The notes under the pieces are model-generated. The model saw only the letters and a list, made by a program, of their open reading frames with translations. It had not been told where the DNA came from and searched no databases. A program made the position numbers and the translations under genes. 6,244 nt of DNA from JBIQLO01 sp044464175 (GTDB lineage: Bacteria > Planctomycetota > Phycisphaerae > Tepidisphaerales > Tepidisphaeraceae). Positions 1 through 6,227 of this stretch are shown here, in pieces. The stretch lies in contig JBIQLO010000223.1 in assembly GCA_044464175.1 (NCBI GenBank), forward strand, positions 1-6,244. The letters run 5' to 3'. Every line of letters begins with the position of its first letter. The first letter of the stretch is position 1.

Positions 1-1210
1 CGGTCACCCCCGCCGGGATCGTCATGGAATAAGCCCCCGCCTTCGGCTCCATCGGCATCAGCGCATCCTGCACCGGCTCGTTCGCCTGCGTGTCCGTCCA
101 GATCGCCGACTCCAGCCGCACCCATCCCGCCTCCGCCCCCTGAGGCGCATCCTTCAAGCGCACCCCCACCGTCATCGGCCGGCCGGTTGCATTGGTCAGC
201 AGAATTGAATCGGACCGGATCTGATCCTTCAGCATCGACAGGTCGATCGCCGCCGCGTGCCCCTCCTGCGGCGTCTCCACCAGCGGCCGCCACGCGTACC
301 GATGCACCTTCCACACGGTCAGCGGCTTAAATCCCCGCGCCGCCAGCGCCTCCCCGTGCACCGCCAGAATATCCCGATGCACATCCGTCAACGGAATGAT
401 CGTTTTGAAGTCCGGCGGCAGCGGCTCCATTTCGGCCGTCGCCTGCGCATCTTTCTGCAACCGTCCCTCCCATCCCTTCACCTGCTCCGGCGGCAAGCCG
501 CCTTTATTCAACAAACCCCGCACCGAATCGATGTCCGCGTTCAGTCGGTTTTTCGCCTTCGACGTGATCGTCGCCTGCGCGAAAAATTCCTCCATCGCCG
601 GAATCTCCCGCCCCGCCGGCGCCTGGAGCAGCGCCTCATCCCCCCGCAACACCTCCACCTCGTCCACGAACACCATCGCCGGTTCATCCACCCCCAACGA
701 CACATACCGCCCGTGCGTCTTGAGATCACGCGCAATGTATCTGAAATTCGCATACCCCTCCTTGGGCGGCTGCCGCCCCGCCTTCTTCGACAGCGCCACC
801 AGATCCCCCGCATAATGCCACGCCTTCCCATCATCGCTCGTGGCGATATAAATTGCCTCCGGCCAACTCACCCCCGCCCGCCCCCCCGCCGTGCTGTATA
901 TCACCCCCGAAATCGGCTGCACCGACCCCAGATCGATCGTCACAATCACCGGCTTCTTATGCGCCCACCCCAGCGTCCCCTCCTGCACCCACAGCGATGA
1001 AGACTGATGCTTCTCATCCCACTTCGCATGCGTGCTGGCATAAATCCCGTCCGTCAACTGGTTCGGATTGCGATTCTTGGTGAATTCATAATTCGACGGC
1101 GGCGACACCGTCGCCTTCCTGTGCAGCGCCACATTCTCCCCCGCGGCCCAGACGCTGCCGCCCAAGAACAATCCCACGCAAGCCGCTCCGATTCCAAACT
1201 TCCGCGTCAT
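1..1210 (-). CDS. Secreted protein with N-terminal discoidin-like (F5/8 type C) domain, partial at window edge
   Basis: The reading frame starts at ATG 1210 and stays open to the left edge, so only the first 403 residues are visible and the C-terminus is missing. Residues 1-22 look like a signal peptide: M-T-R-K, a hydrophobic core, then V-W-A before A23, a plausible signal peptidase I site. Residues about 26-190 resemble a discoidin-like carbohydrate-binding fold: NVALHRKATVSP at the start, QLTDG near 51-55, VTIDLGS at 90-96, YIATSDDGKAW at 121-131, GRYVSLGV at 167-174 and VDEVEVL at 182-188. Residues about 200-290 are charged and probably helical; from about 320 onward the sequence looks beta-rich. 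A GGGAG Shine-Dalgarno lies 6 nt upstream of the start. The gene follows the pseudopilin by 44 nt on the same strand and is probably co-transcribed with it. The role is likely binding or processing of polysaccharide outside the cytoplasm; any catalytic domain would lie beyond the window. Identification of the N-terminal fold is fairly secure, the overall function is not. Confidence 0.85.
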   Translation of the reverse strand, partial: MTRKFGIGAACVGLFLGGSVWAAGENVALHRKATVSPPSNYEFTKNRNPNQLTDGIYASTHAKWDEKHQSSSLWVQEGTLGWAHKKPVIVTIDLGSVQPISGVIYSTAGGRAGVSWPEAIYIATSDDGKAWHYAGDLVALSKKAGRQPPKEGYANFRYIARDLKTHGRYVSLGVDEPAMVFVDEVEVLRGDEALLQAPAGREIPAMEEFFAQATITSKAKNRLNADIDSVRGLLNKGGLPPEQVKGWEGRLQKDAQATAEMEPLPPDFKTIIPLTDVHRDILAVHGEALAARGFKPLTVWKVHRYAWRPLVETPQEGHAAAIDLSMLKDQIRSDSILLTNATGRPMTVGVRLKDAPQGAEAGWVRLESAIWTDTQANEPVQDALMPMEPKAGAYSMTIPAGVT

Positions 1211-1216
1211 TCGTTG

Positions 1217-1221
1217 CTCCC
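1217..1221 (-). promoter_or_regulatory. Ribosome binding site of the truncated discoidin-domain gene
   Basis: On the minus strand the sequence reads GGGAG, then 6 nt, then ATG at 1210. This supports the chosen start, which is also the one that yields a signal peptide. Confidence 0.7.
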
Positions 1222-1254
1222 GTATGGTGGGCCGAGCCCCTCTACTTGGTTCCA

Positions 1255-2070
1255 TTATTTATCGTACACGCCCCAATACCACGGCCGGGAAGCCAGCAAA
1301 GCGCTCAGACTCGGGACCGTTATCCAGCTCTTCTGCCGGTAGTCCCATCCCACAGCCGACGCCTGAACGCCGGCGCAATGCCCATCCATGAACGCACAAT
1401 TCACCACCCCGCTCCCGTGGACCCAGGGATAAAAATTAGTGGTCCCCGGCCGGGCGGCATAAACGCCCCAGTATCCGCTGGCGGCATAGCCGGGATTATA
1501 TCCGTCGATCAGAATCATCATGTCCGCCTTGTTGAACCCCGGCGCCCCGAGTTTCAGCAGCCGATACGGCGGCGTCAGTGCCATCGCACTCTGATCCGGC
1601 ATGCATCCATATTGGTTTGCGCCATAGGAGACGTAAACCCATCCGGCATTGTAGATGCCCGTCCGAGACGACTGCGAGTCCGTCTGTTTGATTGCGTCGT
1701 GCATCGCCTTCGTCATTTTAGGTTGTAAGGCCATATTCTTACGATCCGGACAGATAAAGACATCCGGATTCTTGATGTAGCCATACTCCTTCGCGCTCAA
1801 TAAGGCAGGCCAGACGATTTGGGCCTTGGTCGGATCCGGCTGACCGTATAAATACGTCGGCGACAGATATCCCTTGTTGTCATTGGCGTACATCATGATC
1901 GCCTGCGTGACCTGCCGCATGTTCGATAGACACGCCACCGTGTTGGCCGCCTCCCGAGCCTTGTTCAGCGCCGGAAGCAGCATCGCAATGAGCACGCTTA
2001 TGATCCCGATGACGACCAGCAACTCCACCAGCGTAAATCCCCTTTGTCGCCCCATGTTGATGCCTTTCAT
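1255..2070 (-). CDS. PulG-like pseudopilin (prepilin-type N-terminal cleavage/methylation protein), 271 aa
   Basis: This is a type II secretion/type IV pilus-like pseudopilin of the large orphan group found in PVC bacteria. The leader MKGINMGRQRG ends at G11, with expected prepilin-peptidase cleavage before F12, whose amino group would be methylated. E16 is the conserved Glu at +5, followed by a hydrophobic helix (about 17-35, LLVVIGIISVLIAMLLPAL) and NKAREAANTVACLSNMRQ, the usual continuation. Later motifs are FICPD (105-109) and a C-terminal H218-X10-D229-G230 resembling the H-X9-DG signature of this family with one extra residue. I chose ATG 2070 because a GGAGG sits 6 nt upstream; a longer frame to 2169 runs inside lacI, and ATG 2055 (M6) has no comparable ribosome site. 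It starts one base after the lacI stop, suggesting translational coupling. No other pilus or secretion genes are in view, so its partner machinery and precise job are unknown; a role in surface structures or secretion linked to polysaccharide use is inference. Confidence 0.93.
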   Translation of the reverse strand: MKGINMGRQRGFTLVELLVVIGIISVLIAMLLPALNKAREAANTVACLSNMRQVTQAIMMYANDNKGYLSPTYLYGQPDPTKAQIVWPALLSAKEYGYIKNPDVFICPDRKNMALQPKMTKAMHDAIKQTDSQSSRTGIYNAGWVYVSYGANQYGCMPDQSAMALTPPYRLLKLGAPGFNKADMMILIDGYNPGYAASGYWGVYAARPGTTNFYPWVHGSGVVNCAFMDGHCAGVQASAVGWDYRQKSWITVPSLSALLASRPWYWGVYDK

Positions 2071-2071
2071 G

Positions 2072-3151
2072 TCACGCCTCCAGAATGGACCCATGATTGA
2101 GCTTGCCCGTCGTCTCCCGCACCACCAGTTTCGCCGGCAGCCGCTCATGCACCACCTGCGTCTGCCCATGCACGATTTGATTCAATAAAAGTTCCGCCAT
2201 CCGCCGCCCGATCCGCTCCCCCGGATTGTCGATCGTCGTCAAAATCGCCCGATCGGCCGGCTCCATCCCCCGCTCCTCAATGTTGTCATACCCCACCACC
2301 GACAAATCCGCCCCCGCCCCCAACCCCCCCTCCGGCAACGCATCCACCACCCCCAACGCCGCATAATCGTTCTCGCACACCAGCGCGCTCGCCGCCGGCC
2401 GCCCCTCCAGCCACTGTCCCACACGCTCCCGCACCACCGCCCGCCGCTCCCGGCCGCTCTGCCGCCCGGTCGGCTCAACCCAGCAATTCAACCCCTCCTC
2501 CACCGCCAATCCCAGTCCCAGCAACGCCGCCCCCATCATCGGATAACGGTGCGACTCGCGATGCCCCAGAAACCCGATCCGCCGGTGCCCCAGTGAAAAG
2601 AGATGATCCACCGCCTGCCGCAAGCCATCCGCCTGATTCACATCAACCGTGTTGATCGCAAATCGCTCCGCCGCCCAGTCATGACACACATGCGGATACT
2701 GCTTCTCCCGCAGCCCATCGGCCAAGTCCTGACTCGCCACACCGTTCAAAATCAGAAATCCCCCGCAGCTGGCCGGCGAACGCATCAGCGCCTCAAACGT
2801 TCGCTCCATTCGCCCCGAATCCACAAAATCAAAATGCAGCCGAAACCCCTTCTGCTCCAGCGCTTCCTTGAAGCTGCGATACAGCGGATGCGCCAGCAGG
2901 TTGGCTTCCACCCATCGTGAATTGAATGTCCGGCTCACCGGCGCAACAATTATCTTCCCATACCGCCGCCGCACCTGCACCGGCCCCATCCGATCGTGCA
3001 CCGCCATGATCTGCCGCCGCCGCCCCTCGCTGATCCGAAGCGTCGGATCACCCCGCAGCAGCCGCGACACCACGGCCACCGACACCCCCGCCTCCTGCGC
3101 TATGCTCGATAGAGTCGCCAATTTCGCTGCCCGGTTGGTAATGTTGACCAT
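2072..3151 (-). CDS. LacI-family transcriptional regulator, 359 aa
   Basis: This is a sugar-responsive DNA-binding regulator. The helix-turn-helix occupies about residues 12-57: ATLSSIAQEAGVSVAVVSRLL, then GDPTLRISEGRRRQI. The effector-binding, periplasmic-binding-protein-like domain follows from about 66 to 347, with LGHRRIGFLG (187-196), ALVCENDYAALGVVDAL (256-272), DLSVVGYDN (282-290), a TTIDNPGERIGRRMAELL segment (305-322) and the terminal LVVRETTG (342-349). Length is typical. One oddity is that only about eight residues (PVQVRRRY, 57-64) separate the DNA-binding domain from the first beta strand of the core, and the usual Y-x-P-N-x-x-A-R-x-L hinge-helix pattern is absent. The start at 3151 gives ten residues before the HTH and has no clear Shine-Dalgarno; a TTG at codon 11 would match the usual LacI N-terminus but also lacks one. 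It directly precedes the pseudopilin. A 30-bp dyad overlaps its start, consistent with autoregulation. The ligand cannot be inferred, though neighbours point to a polysaccharide breakdown product. Confidence 0.95.
   Translation of the reverse strand: MVNITNRAAKLATLSSIAQEAGVSVAVVSRLLRGDPTLRISEGRRRQIMAVHDRMGPVQVRRRYGKIIVAPVSRTFNSRWVEANLLAHPLYRSFKEALEQKGFRLHFDFVDSGRMERTFEALMRSPASCGGFLILNGVASQDLADGLREKQYPHVCHDWAAERFAINTVDVNQADGLRQAVDHLFSLGHRRIGFLGHRESHRYPMMGAALLGLGLAVEEGLNCWVEPTGRQSGRERRAVVRERVGQWLEGRPAASALVCENDYAALGVVDALPEGGLGAGADLSVVGYDNIEERGMEPADRAILTTIDNPGERIGRRMAELLLNQIVHGQTQVVHERLPAKLVVRETTGKLNHGSILEA
2077..2081 (-). promoter_or_regulatory. Ribosome binding site deciding the pseudopilin start
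   Basis: GGAGG on the minus strand lies 6 nt before ATG 2070, inside the last codons of lacI. It decides between ATG 2070 and the internal ATG 2055, and it means the pseudopilin's ribosome site is embedded in the upstream gene. Confidence 0.75.
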
Positions 3152-3164
3152 TCATGTTTACCAA
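3135..3164. promoter_or_regulatory. Candidate LacI-family operator: dyad overlapping the lacI start codon
   Basis: On the plus strand, TTGGTAA (3135-3141) and TTACCAA (3158-3164) form a perfect 7-bp inverted repeat with a 16-bp spacer. Inside it, TGA (3145-3147) mirrors TCA (3152-3154), so 10 of 13 positions in each arm are symmetric. The lacI ATG (3151) is close to the centre, so a bound protein would block initiation or early elongation. The arms are 23 bp apart centre to centre, about two helical turns. Its position and symmetry suggest autoregulation; binding is inferred. Confidence 0.5.
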
Positions 3165-3272
3165 ATCCACTTCATCCATGCAATCTTTTTTTCCCCGCGA
3201 CAAAATGCACCTCTCGTTATCGACCCCCAGTCCACAATGGCACTCCCCACGAAAGCGCCAAAAACGTCGGAT
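3152..3272. other. Intergenic gap between the 888-residue gene and lacI
   Basis: This 121-nt stretch separates two co-directional genes. It is noticeably more AT-rich than the coding regions and has a run of seven or more A/T bases near 3185-3192. It holds the upstream half of the dyad over the lacI start. On the minus strand a weak hairpin (GGCGCT with AGTGCC, one G-U pair, near 3240-3260) follows the stop of the 888-residue gene but has no T tract, so I do not call a terminator. No convincing -35/-10 pair was found, though the position makes it the likely lacI promoter region. Confidence 0.5.
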
Positions 3273-5939
3273 TCACCTCAGCCGCTCCGCAAACCGCCCC
3301 AGCTCCGCCCGTTCACGCTCCATTTCTCCCTTCACCCGCCCAGCCTCCACCGCCTCAAACCCCTGGGGAACCTCTTGCCCCAGTTCCAGAAATACCCAGT
3401 CCTTCGCCTCGACGCGCACCAGCACCCCCGCCTTCAGCGCCGAAGCCTCAAATCCCTTCCCATCCTTCCCATACGCCCGCCGCCCCTCCCGGTCGATCAG
3501 CCAATACCGCCCCGCCGGCGCCTCCATCGCCACTTTCATGTACACCCGCTGCAGCGCATCATTCCCCACCGCCACCACCCGCCGATCCTTCAGCGCCCAC
3601 CCCCGCGCGGTCCCCACAATCTCCCCCGCCACGGCCGCCGTCGGCGATGCCGGCGCTGCGCTCACCCCCGCCATCTCATCTCCATCAAACGCCACATCCT
3701 CGTATTGCGCGATCTGCCGGTGCGCCCGTCCCAGCAGCGCCATCTGCTCCGTCGTCGGCAGCGTCGATCCATAGGTGCTGTACCCCCGCATCCCGCGCAC
3801 AAAGCTCAGCATCAGGTGATAATAAACATCCTTCGGAAACGTGGTGAACCGCGCCCCCTGGTCCGGCGCCAGTAACAGCCATCCCACCTCCCGCAATGAC
3901 TTGCCCTTCTTCGCCAGCGTCGATTCCACCCACCCCCACTCCCGGATCATCGTGTTGTTGCACCCGATCCGATCCAGCAGGTTCATCCCCAGCCCGTTGA
4001 AGGTGTACGGATACCCCCAGAGAATCAGCCGCCGCAGGCTCCCCGCATACTCCGCCGGATCGTGCATATGGTTCCACGCGTCGTCCGGGTCAAAATACTT
4101 CGGCGCCATCGCCGGCGCGAACACCGCCGGCGATGCGCGTCCCAGTGCTTTGTTCGCCTCATCCACCGTCGCCTGCATCGTCCGAAGAATCCGCCCCATC
4201 TGCATCGACAAAAACCGGTTGTGCACCGCCGAGCCCTGATCCGCCACGATCGCCGGCCACGCGGCCTTCATCTTCGCATCCGACCAGCCGGAAAACGCCT
4301 GAAATGCCGCCCGGCACCGGTCGCACGCGCATCCGTGCCCCAGGAACATGTATGGCTCCCAGTTCGAATAGACATCCTCCGCCGTCTCCAGCCGCCGCTC
4401 CGTCGCCTTCAGCAGCGTCGGATGAAACGCATCGCTCGCCAGCACCTCCGGGCAGATCCCATAGGGCGGGTTCTCCCGCTTGGGATAAAACACAAACCGC
4501 TTGTCCTCCGTCACCTGCCCCTTCTGTCCGAACGCGTTCCACATGTCGAACATCAACCCGTTGGGCAGCAGCCCCGCCCCCATCACCCGCATCCCCAGCG
4601 ATTCTCCCGCCTCGTGCACCCACGCCCCATCCTGTCCGTTGACGCTCTTGAACCCCAGCCCCTGGTAATACTTCAGCACCCGCTCCAGCGATGGCTCCTT
4701 CTGCTTCAACTGCCGAAACAGATACGGCACCCAAATAGCCGTCTCAAATCGCTTTGGCCGCGCCGATTCCACCGGCCCCACCACCACCAGCTCCAGCTGC
4801 TGCCGCTTTGACTGATGCGCCTTCCCGTCCAGCACATAATGCCATTCAAATTCAATCGTCCCCAGCGGTCCCTCCTTCAGCTCCGCCGGCGTTTCCATCA
4901 GTAAAAACGGCTCCGTCAGCCCCGCCTCCGGCTTCTCCCCCACTTCAAAGGTATACGTCACCGCCCGCCCGTCGGCCGAGGGCGTCTGGATCATCTTCCG
5001 CGCTGTCGAACCATCGAGCAGTTTCAACGCCGCCGGCACCGTGCAGGACAAAACCACCCCTTCCATCTTCCCCCGACGCCACACTTCCGGCCGGAACGTC
5101 AGCATCTCCACGCCCCCGCGTGACAGCGCAATCCGCCCCTCCCCCAGATAACTGTAAGGCACCAGCGCATACCACAGCGGATTGGCCTGCTCCACCGCGT
5201 TCCAGTCCACCGGCTCATACGCATACCCCAGCCGGTCCCGCTCCAATTTGATTCCATCCCCCGACACGGACGGCGCGGAGGTGTCCAGCTTCCAGCCGGC
5301 CGCCGATTTCTCATCCGACGCCCCGATCACATCAATCTCATCGTAGTGAACGCTCCGGAAACTGTTCCCCGCCCCGGCACAGGGATAGGTCCGCACTCTC
5401 ACATACCGCCCCCGCGTCCGGATCGCCCCCGAATCAAACCGCATGATCCCCTCAAAAAAATTCGCCCGCGCTGCATCGCTCTCCACCGTCGGCGGGTCCT
5501 TGGGATTCACATACGACCCCACCTCATAAAAGACTTTCCCATCCGCGCTCACATAGTACACCTCCCTGTGGGGCTGGATGATCCCTGCCTTCGGCCGGGA
5601 GGGATGATCGTTGTAAATCCGCGAGATCGCCTGCTCCGAACCCAGGTCTATCGTCACCTCCACCCAGGGCAGGTTCACGAAGCTGACGCTCCCCGGTGAA
5701 AACAGATACCCCGGCTTCCCGATTCGCTTCCCATCCGTCAGCACCGACCAGTAATCCGGCGTTCGGCCCGTCCCCTTGACCGCCAGGTTCTCCCAGATGC
5801 GCGACGGGGCCGCGCTGAAAACATACGGCCGCCCCAGCGCTATATTCTTCCCCGCCGTCGACCCCTGAGCCCCGGCCCCAAACACCGCCGTCGCCGCCAA
5901 CAGACAAAAACCCCAGACCAACCCTTGTGTTCGCTTCAT
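3273..5939 (-). CDS. Large secreted protein: discoidin-like domain plus putative glycoside-hydrolase-like barrel, 888 aa
   Basis: The start at ATG 5939 gives a clear signal peptide (MKRTQGLVWGFCLLAATAVFG, cleavage near residues 24-30); the frame extends upstream to 6158 but that part is arginine/glycine-rich and lies in repeat-bearing DNA. An AGGGA ribosome site lies 8 nt upstream. Residues about 31-206 form a discoidin-like domain: NIALGRPYVFSA, SVLTDGKRIG, WVEVTIDLGSEQAIS (92-106), YYVSADGKVFYEVG (128-141), GRYVRVRTYPC (177-187) and YDEIDVIG (199-206). Residues about 215-395 are probably beta-sandwich. From about 398 to 750 the sequence looks like an (alpha/beta)8 barrel: FETAIWVPYLF, YYQGLGFKSVNG, then N526-W-E528-P followed by C537-x-C539-x-x-C542 and AAF. 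An Asn-Glu motif of this kind often carries the acid/base Glu in clan GH-A, so E528 is a candidate; the nucleophile was not identified. A short beta-rich tail (about 770-865) ends in a charged helix. It probably attacks or binds a glycan outside the cytoplasm; the substrate is unknown and enzymatic activity is inference. Confidence 0.9.
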   Translation of the reverse strand: MKRTQGLVWGFCLLAATAVFGAGAQGSTAGKNIALGRPYVFSAAPSRIWENLAVKGTGRTPDYWSVLTDGKRIGKPGYLFSPGSVSFVNLPWVEVTIDLGSEQAISRIYNDHPSRPKAGIIQPHREVYYVSADGKVFYEVGSYVNPKDPPTVESDAARANFFEGIMRFDSGAIRTRGRYVRVRTYPCAGAGNSFRSVHYDEIDVIGASDEKSAAGWKLDTSAPSVSGDGIKLERDRLGYAYEPVDWNAVEQANPLWYALVPYSYLGEGRIALSRGGVEMLTFRPEVWRRGKMEGVVLSCTVPAALKLLDGSTARKMIQTPSADGRAVTYTFEVGEKPEAGLTEPFLLMETPAELKEGPLGTIEFEWHYVLDGKAHQSKRQQLELVVVGPVESARPKRFETAIWVPYLFRQLKQKEPSLERVLKYYQGLGFKSVNGQDGAWVHEAGESLGMRVMGAGLLPNGLMFDMWNAFGQKGQVTEDKRFVFYPKRENPPYGICPEVLASDAFHPTLLKATERRLETAEDVYSNWEPYMFLGHGCACDRCRAAFQAFSGWSDAKMKAAWPAIVADQGSAVHNRFLSMQMGRILRTMQATVDEANKALGRASPAVFAPAMAPKYFDPDDAWNHMHDPAEYAGSLRRLILWGYPYTFNGLGMNLLDRIGCNNTMIREWGWVESTLAKKGKSLREVGWLLLAPDQGARFTTFPKDVYYHLMLSFVRGMRGYSTYGSTLPTTEQMALLGRAHRQIAQYEDVAFDGDEMAGVSAAPASPTAAVAGEIVGTARGWALKDRRVVAVGNDALQRVYMKVAMEAPAGRYWLIDREGRRAYGKDGKGFEASALKAGVLVRVEAKDWVFLELGQEVPQGFEAVEAGRVKGEMERERAELGRFAERLR

Positions 5940-5947
5940 AGCCTGCT

Positions 5948-5952
5948 TCCCT
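5948..5952 (-). promoter_or_regulatory. Ribosome binding site deciding the start of the 888-residue gene
   Basis: AGGGA on the minus strand lies 8 nt before ATG 5939. Together with the signal peptide that begins there, it favours this start over the in-frame ATG at 6158. Confidence 0.65.
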
Positions 5953-6043
5953 TTGTCGCCCGCCCTGATTGTCCCGCTTGGCTTTCCATCGCAAGAGAGA
6001 CCCAATGACAGATCGATCCACCGCCCGAACCACGTGCGCCGCC

Positions 6044-6059
6044 CATCTGTACCAAATCC
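6044..6059. promoter_or_regulatory. Candidate operator half-site shared with the lacI start region
   Basis: The plus-strand sequence CATCTGTACCAAATCC matches CATGTTTACCAAATCC at 3153-3168 in 14 of 16 positions, including an unbroken TACCAAATCC. It lies about 104 nt upstream of the start of the 888-residue gene. The orientation relative to the downstream gene is the same at both sites. No matching TTGGTAA arm was found at the corresponding distance, so it may be a single half-site or a chance match. Confidence 0.4.
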
Positions 6060-6093
6060 CCCCCTCCACGCAACGCCCCGCGCCACTGCCGTC

Positions 6094-6164
6094 CTGTAGG
6101 CGGGGTCGTTGACCCCGCATTGCGCGGTGGGACGCAGCCTGTAGACCTGCATCGCCAACCCCGC
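6094..6164. repeat. Diverged direct repeat, CTGTAG...ACCCCGC
   Basis: Two copies, 6094-6118 and 6139-6164, share CTGTAG at the start, an internal TCG and ACCCCGC at the end, with differences between. The first copy contains the 6100-6118 hairpin; the second has lost the symmetry. This looks like decayed copies of an intergenic repeat unit. Confidence 0.4.
6100..6118. repeat. Perfect 8-bp inverted repeat (GCGGGGTC-GTT-GACCCCGC)
   Basis: GCGGGGTC (6100-6107) and GACCCCGC (6111-6118) pair perfectly around a 3-base loop. There is no T tract on either side, so it is not a typical intrinsic terminator. It resembles the short GC-rich hairpins that recur between genes in many GC-rich genomes; copy number in this genome is unknown. 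Confidence 0.6.
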
Positions 6165-6189
6165 GCTGCGCCTGCGGGCCCTCCCGCGT

Positions 6190-6227
6190 GGGTGCCACGA
6201 CGTCAGCGTACTCGCTGACTCGTGCCC
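6190..6227. repeat. Long imperfect hairpin, REP-like
   Basis: GTCAGCG (6202-6208) pairs with CGCTGAC (6213-6219) around loop TACT. After a one-base bulge (C6201), CACGA (6196-6200) pairs with TCGTG (6220-6224), and GGG (6190-6192) can pair with CCC (6225-6227) across a three-base bulge. That is about 15 base pairs in all. No T run follows on either strand. Its size and intergenic position fit a repetitive extragenic palindrome. Confidence 0.6.

Noticed and set aside
257..1000. Long plus-strand open frames opposite the left gene
   Set aside because: They are rich in Arg/Pro/His, as expected for the antisense of a GC-rich gene, have no recognisable domain, and the minus strand holds a coherent signal peptide plus discoidin-like protein.
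1229..1239. GGGC-CGA-GCCC hairpin between the pseudopilin and the left gene, as a terminator
   Set aside because: The stem is only 4 bp and no T tract follows, so it is unlikely to stop transcription.
2071..2169. N-terminal extension of the pseudopilin to 2169
   Set aside because: It lies wholly inside lacI, and the added Arg/Trp-rich residues precede a normal prepilin leader that has its own GGAGG at the right distance.
3240..3260. Possible terminator after the 888-residue gene
   Set aside because: The stem is six pairs with one G-U, the loop is nine bases and no T run follows on the minus strand.
2868..3875. 335-residue plus-strand open frame across lacI, the gap and the end of the large gene
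   Set aside because: It is antisense to two well-supported genes and its composition is Pro/Arg/His-rich without any domain.
5940..6158. N-terminal extension of the 888-residue protein to ATG 6158
   Set aside because: The extension would place a signal peptide 73 residues inside the protein and overlaps hairpin repeats; ATG 5939 has a ribosome site and starts the signal peptide.
6190..6227. Long hairpin as an intrinsic terminator of a gene beyond the right edge
   Set aside because: Neither strand shows a T tract after the stem; a repeat element is the better reading.
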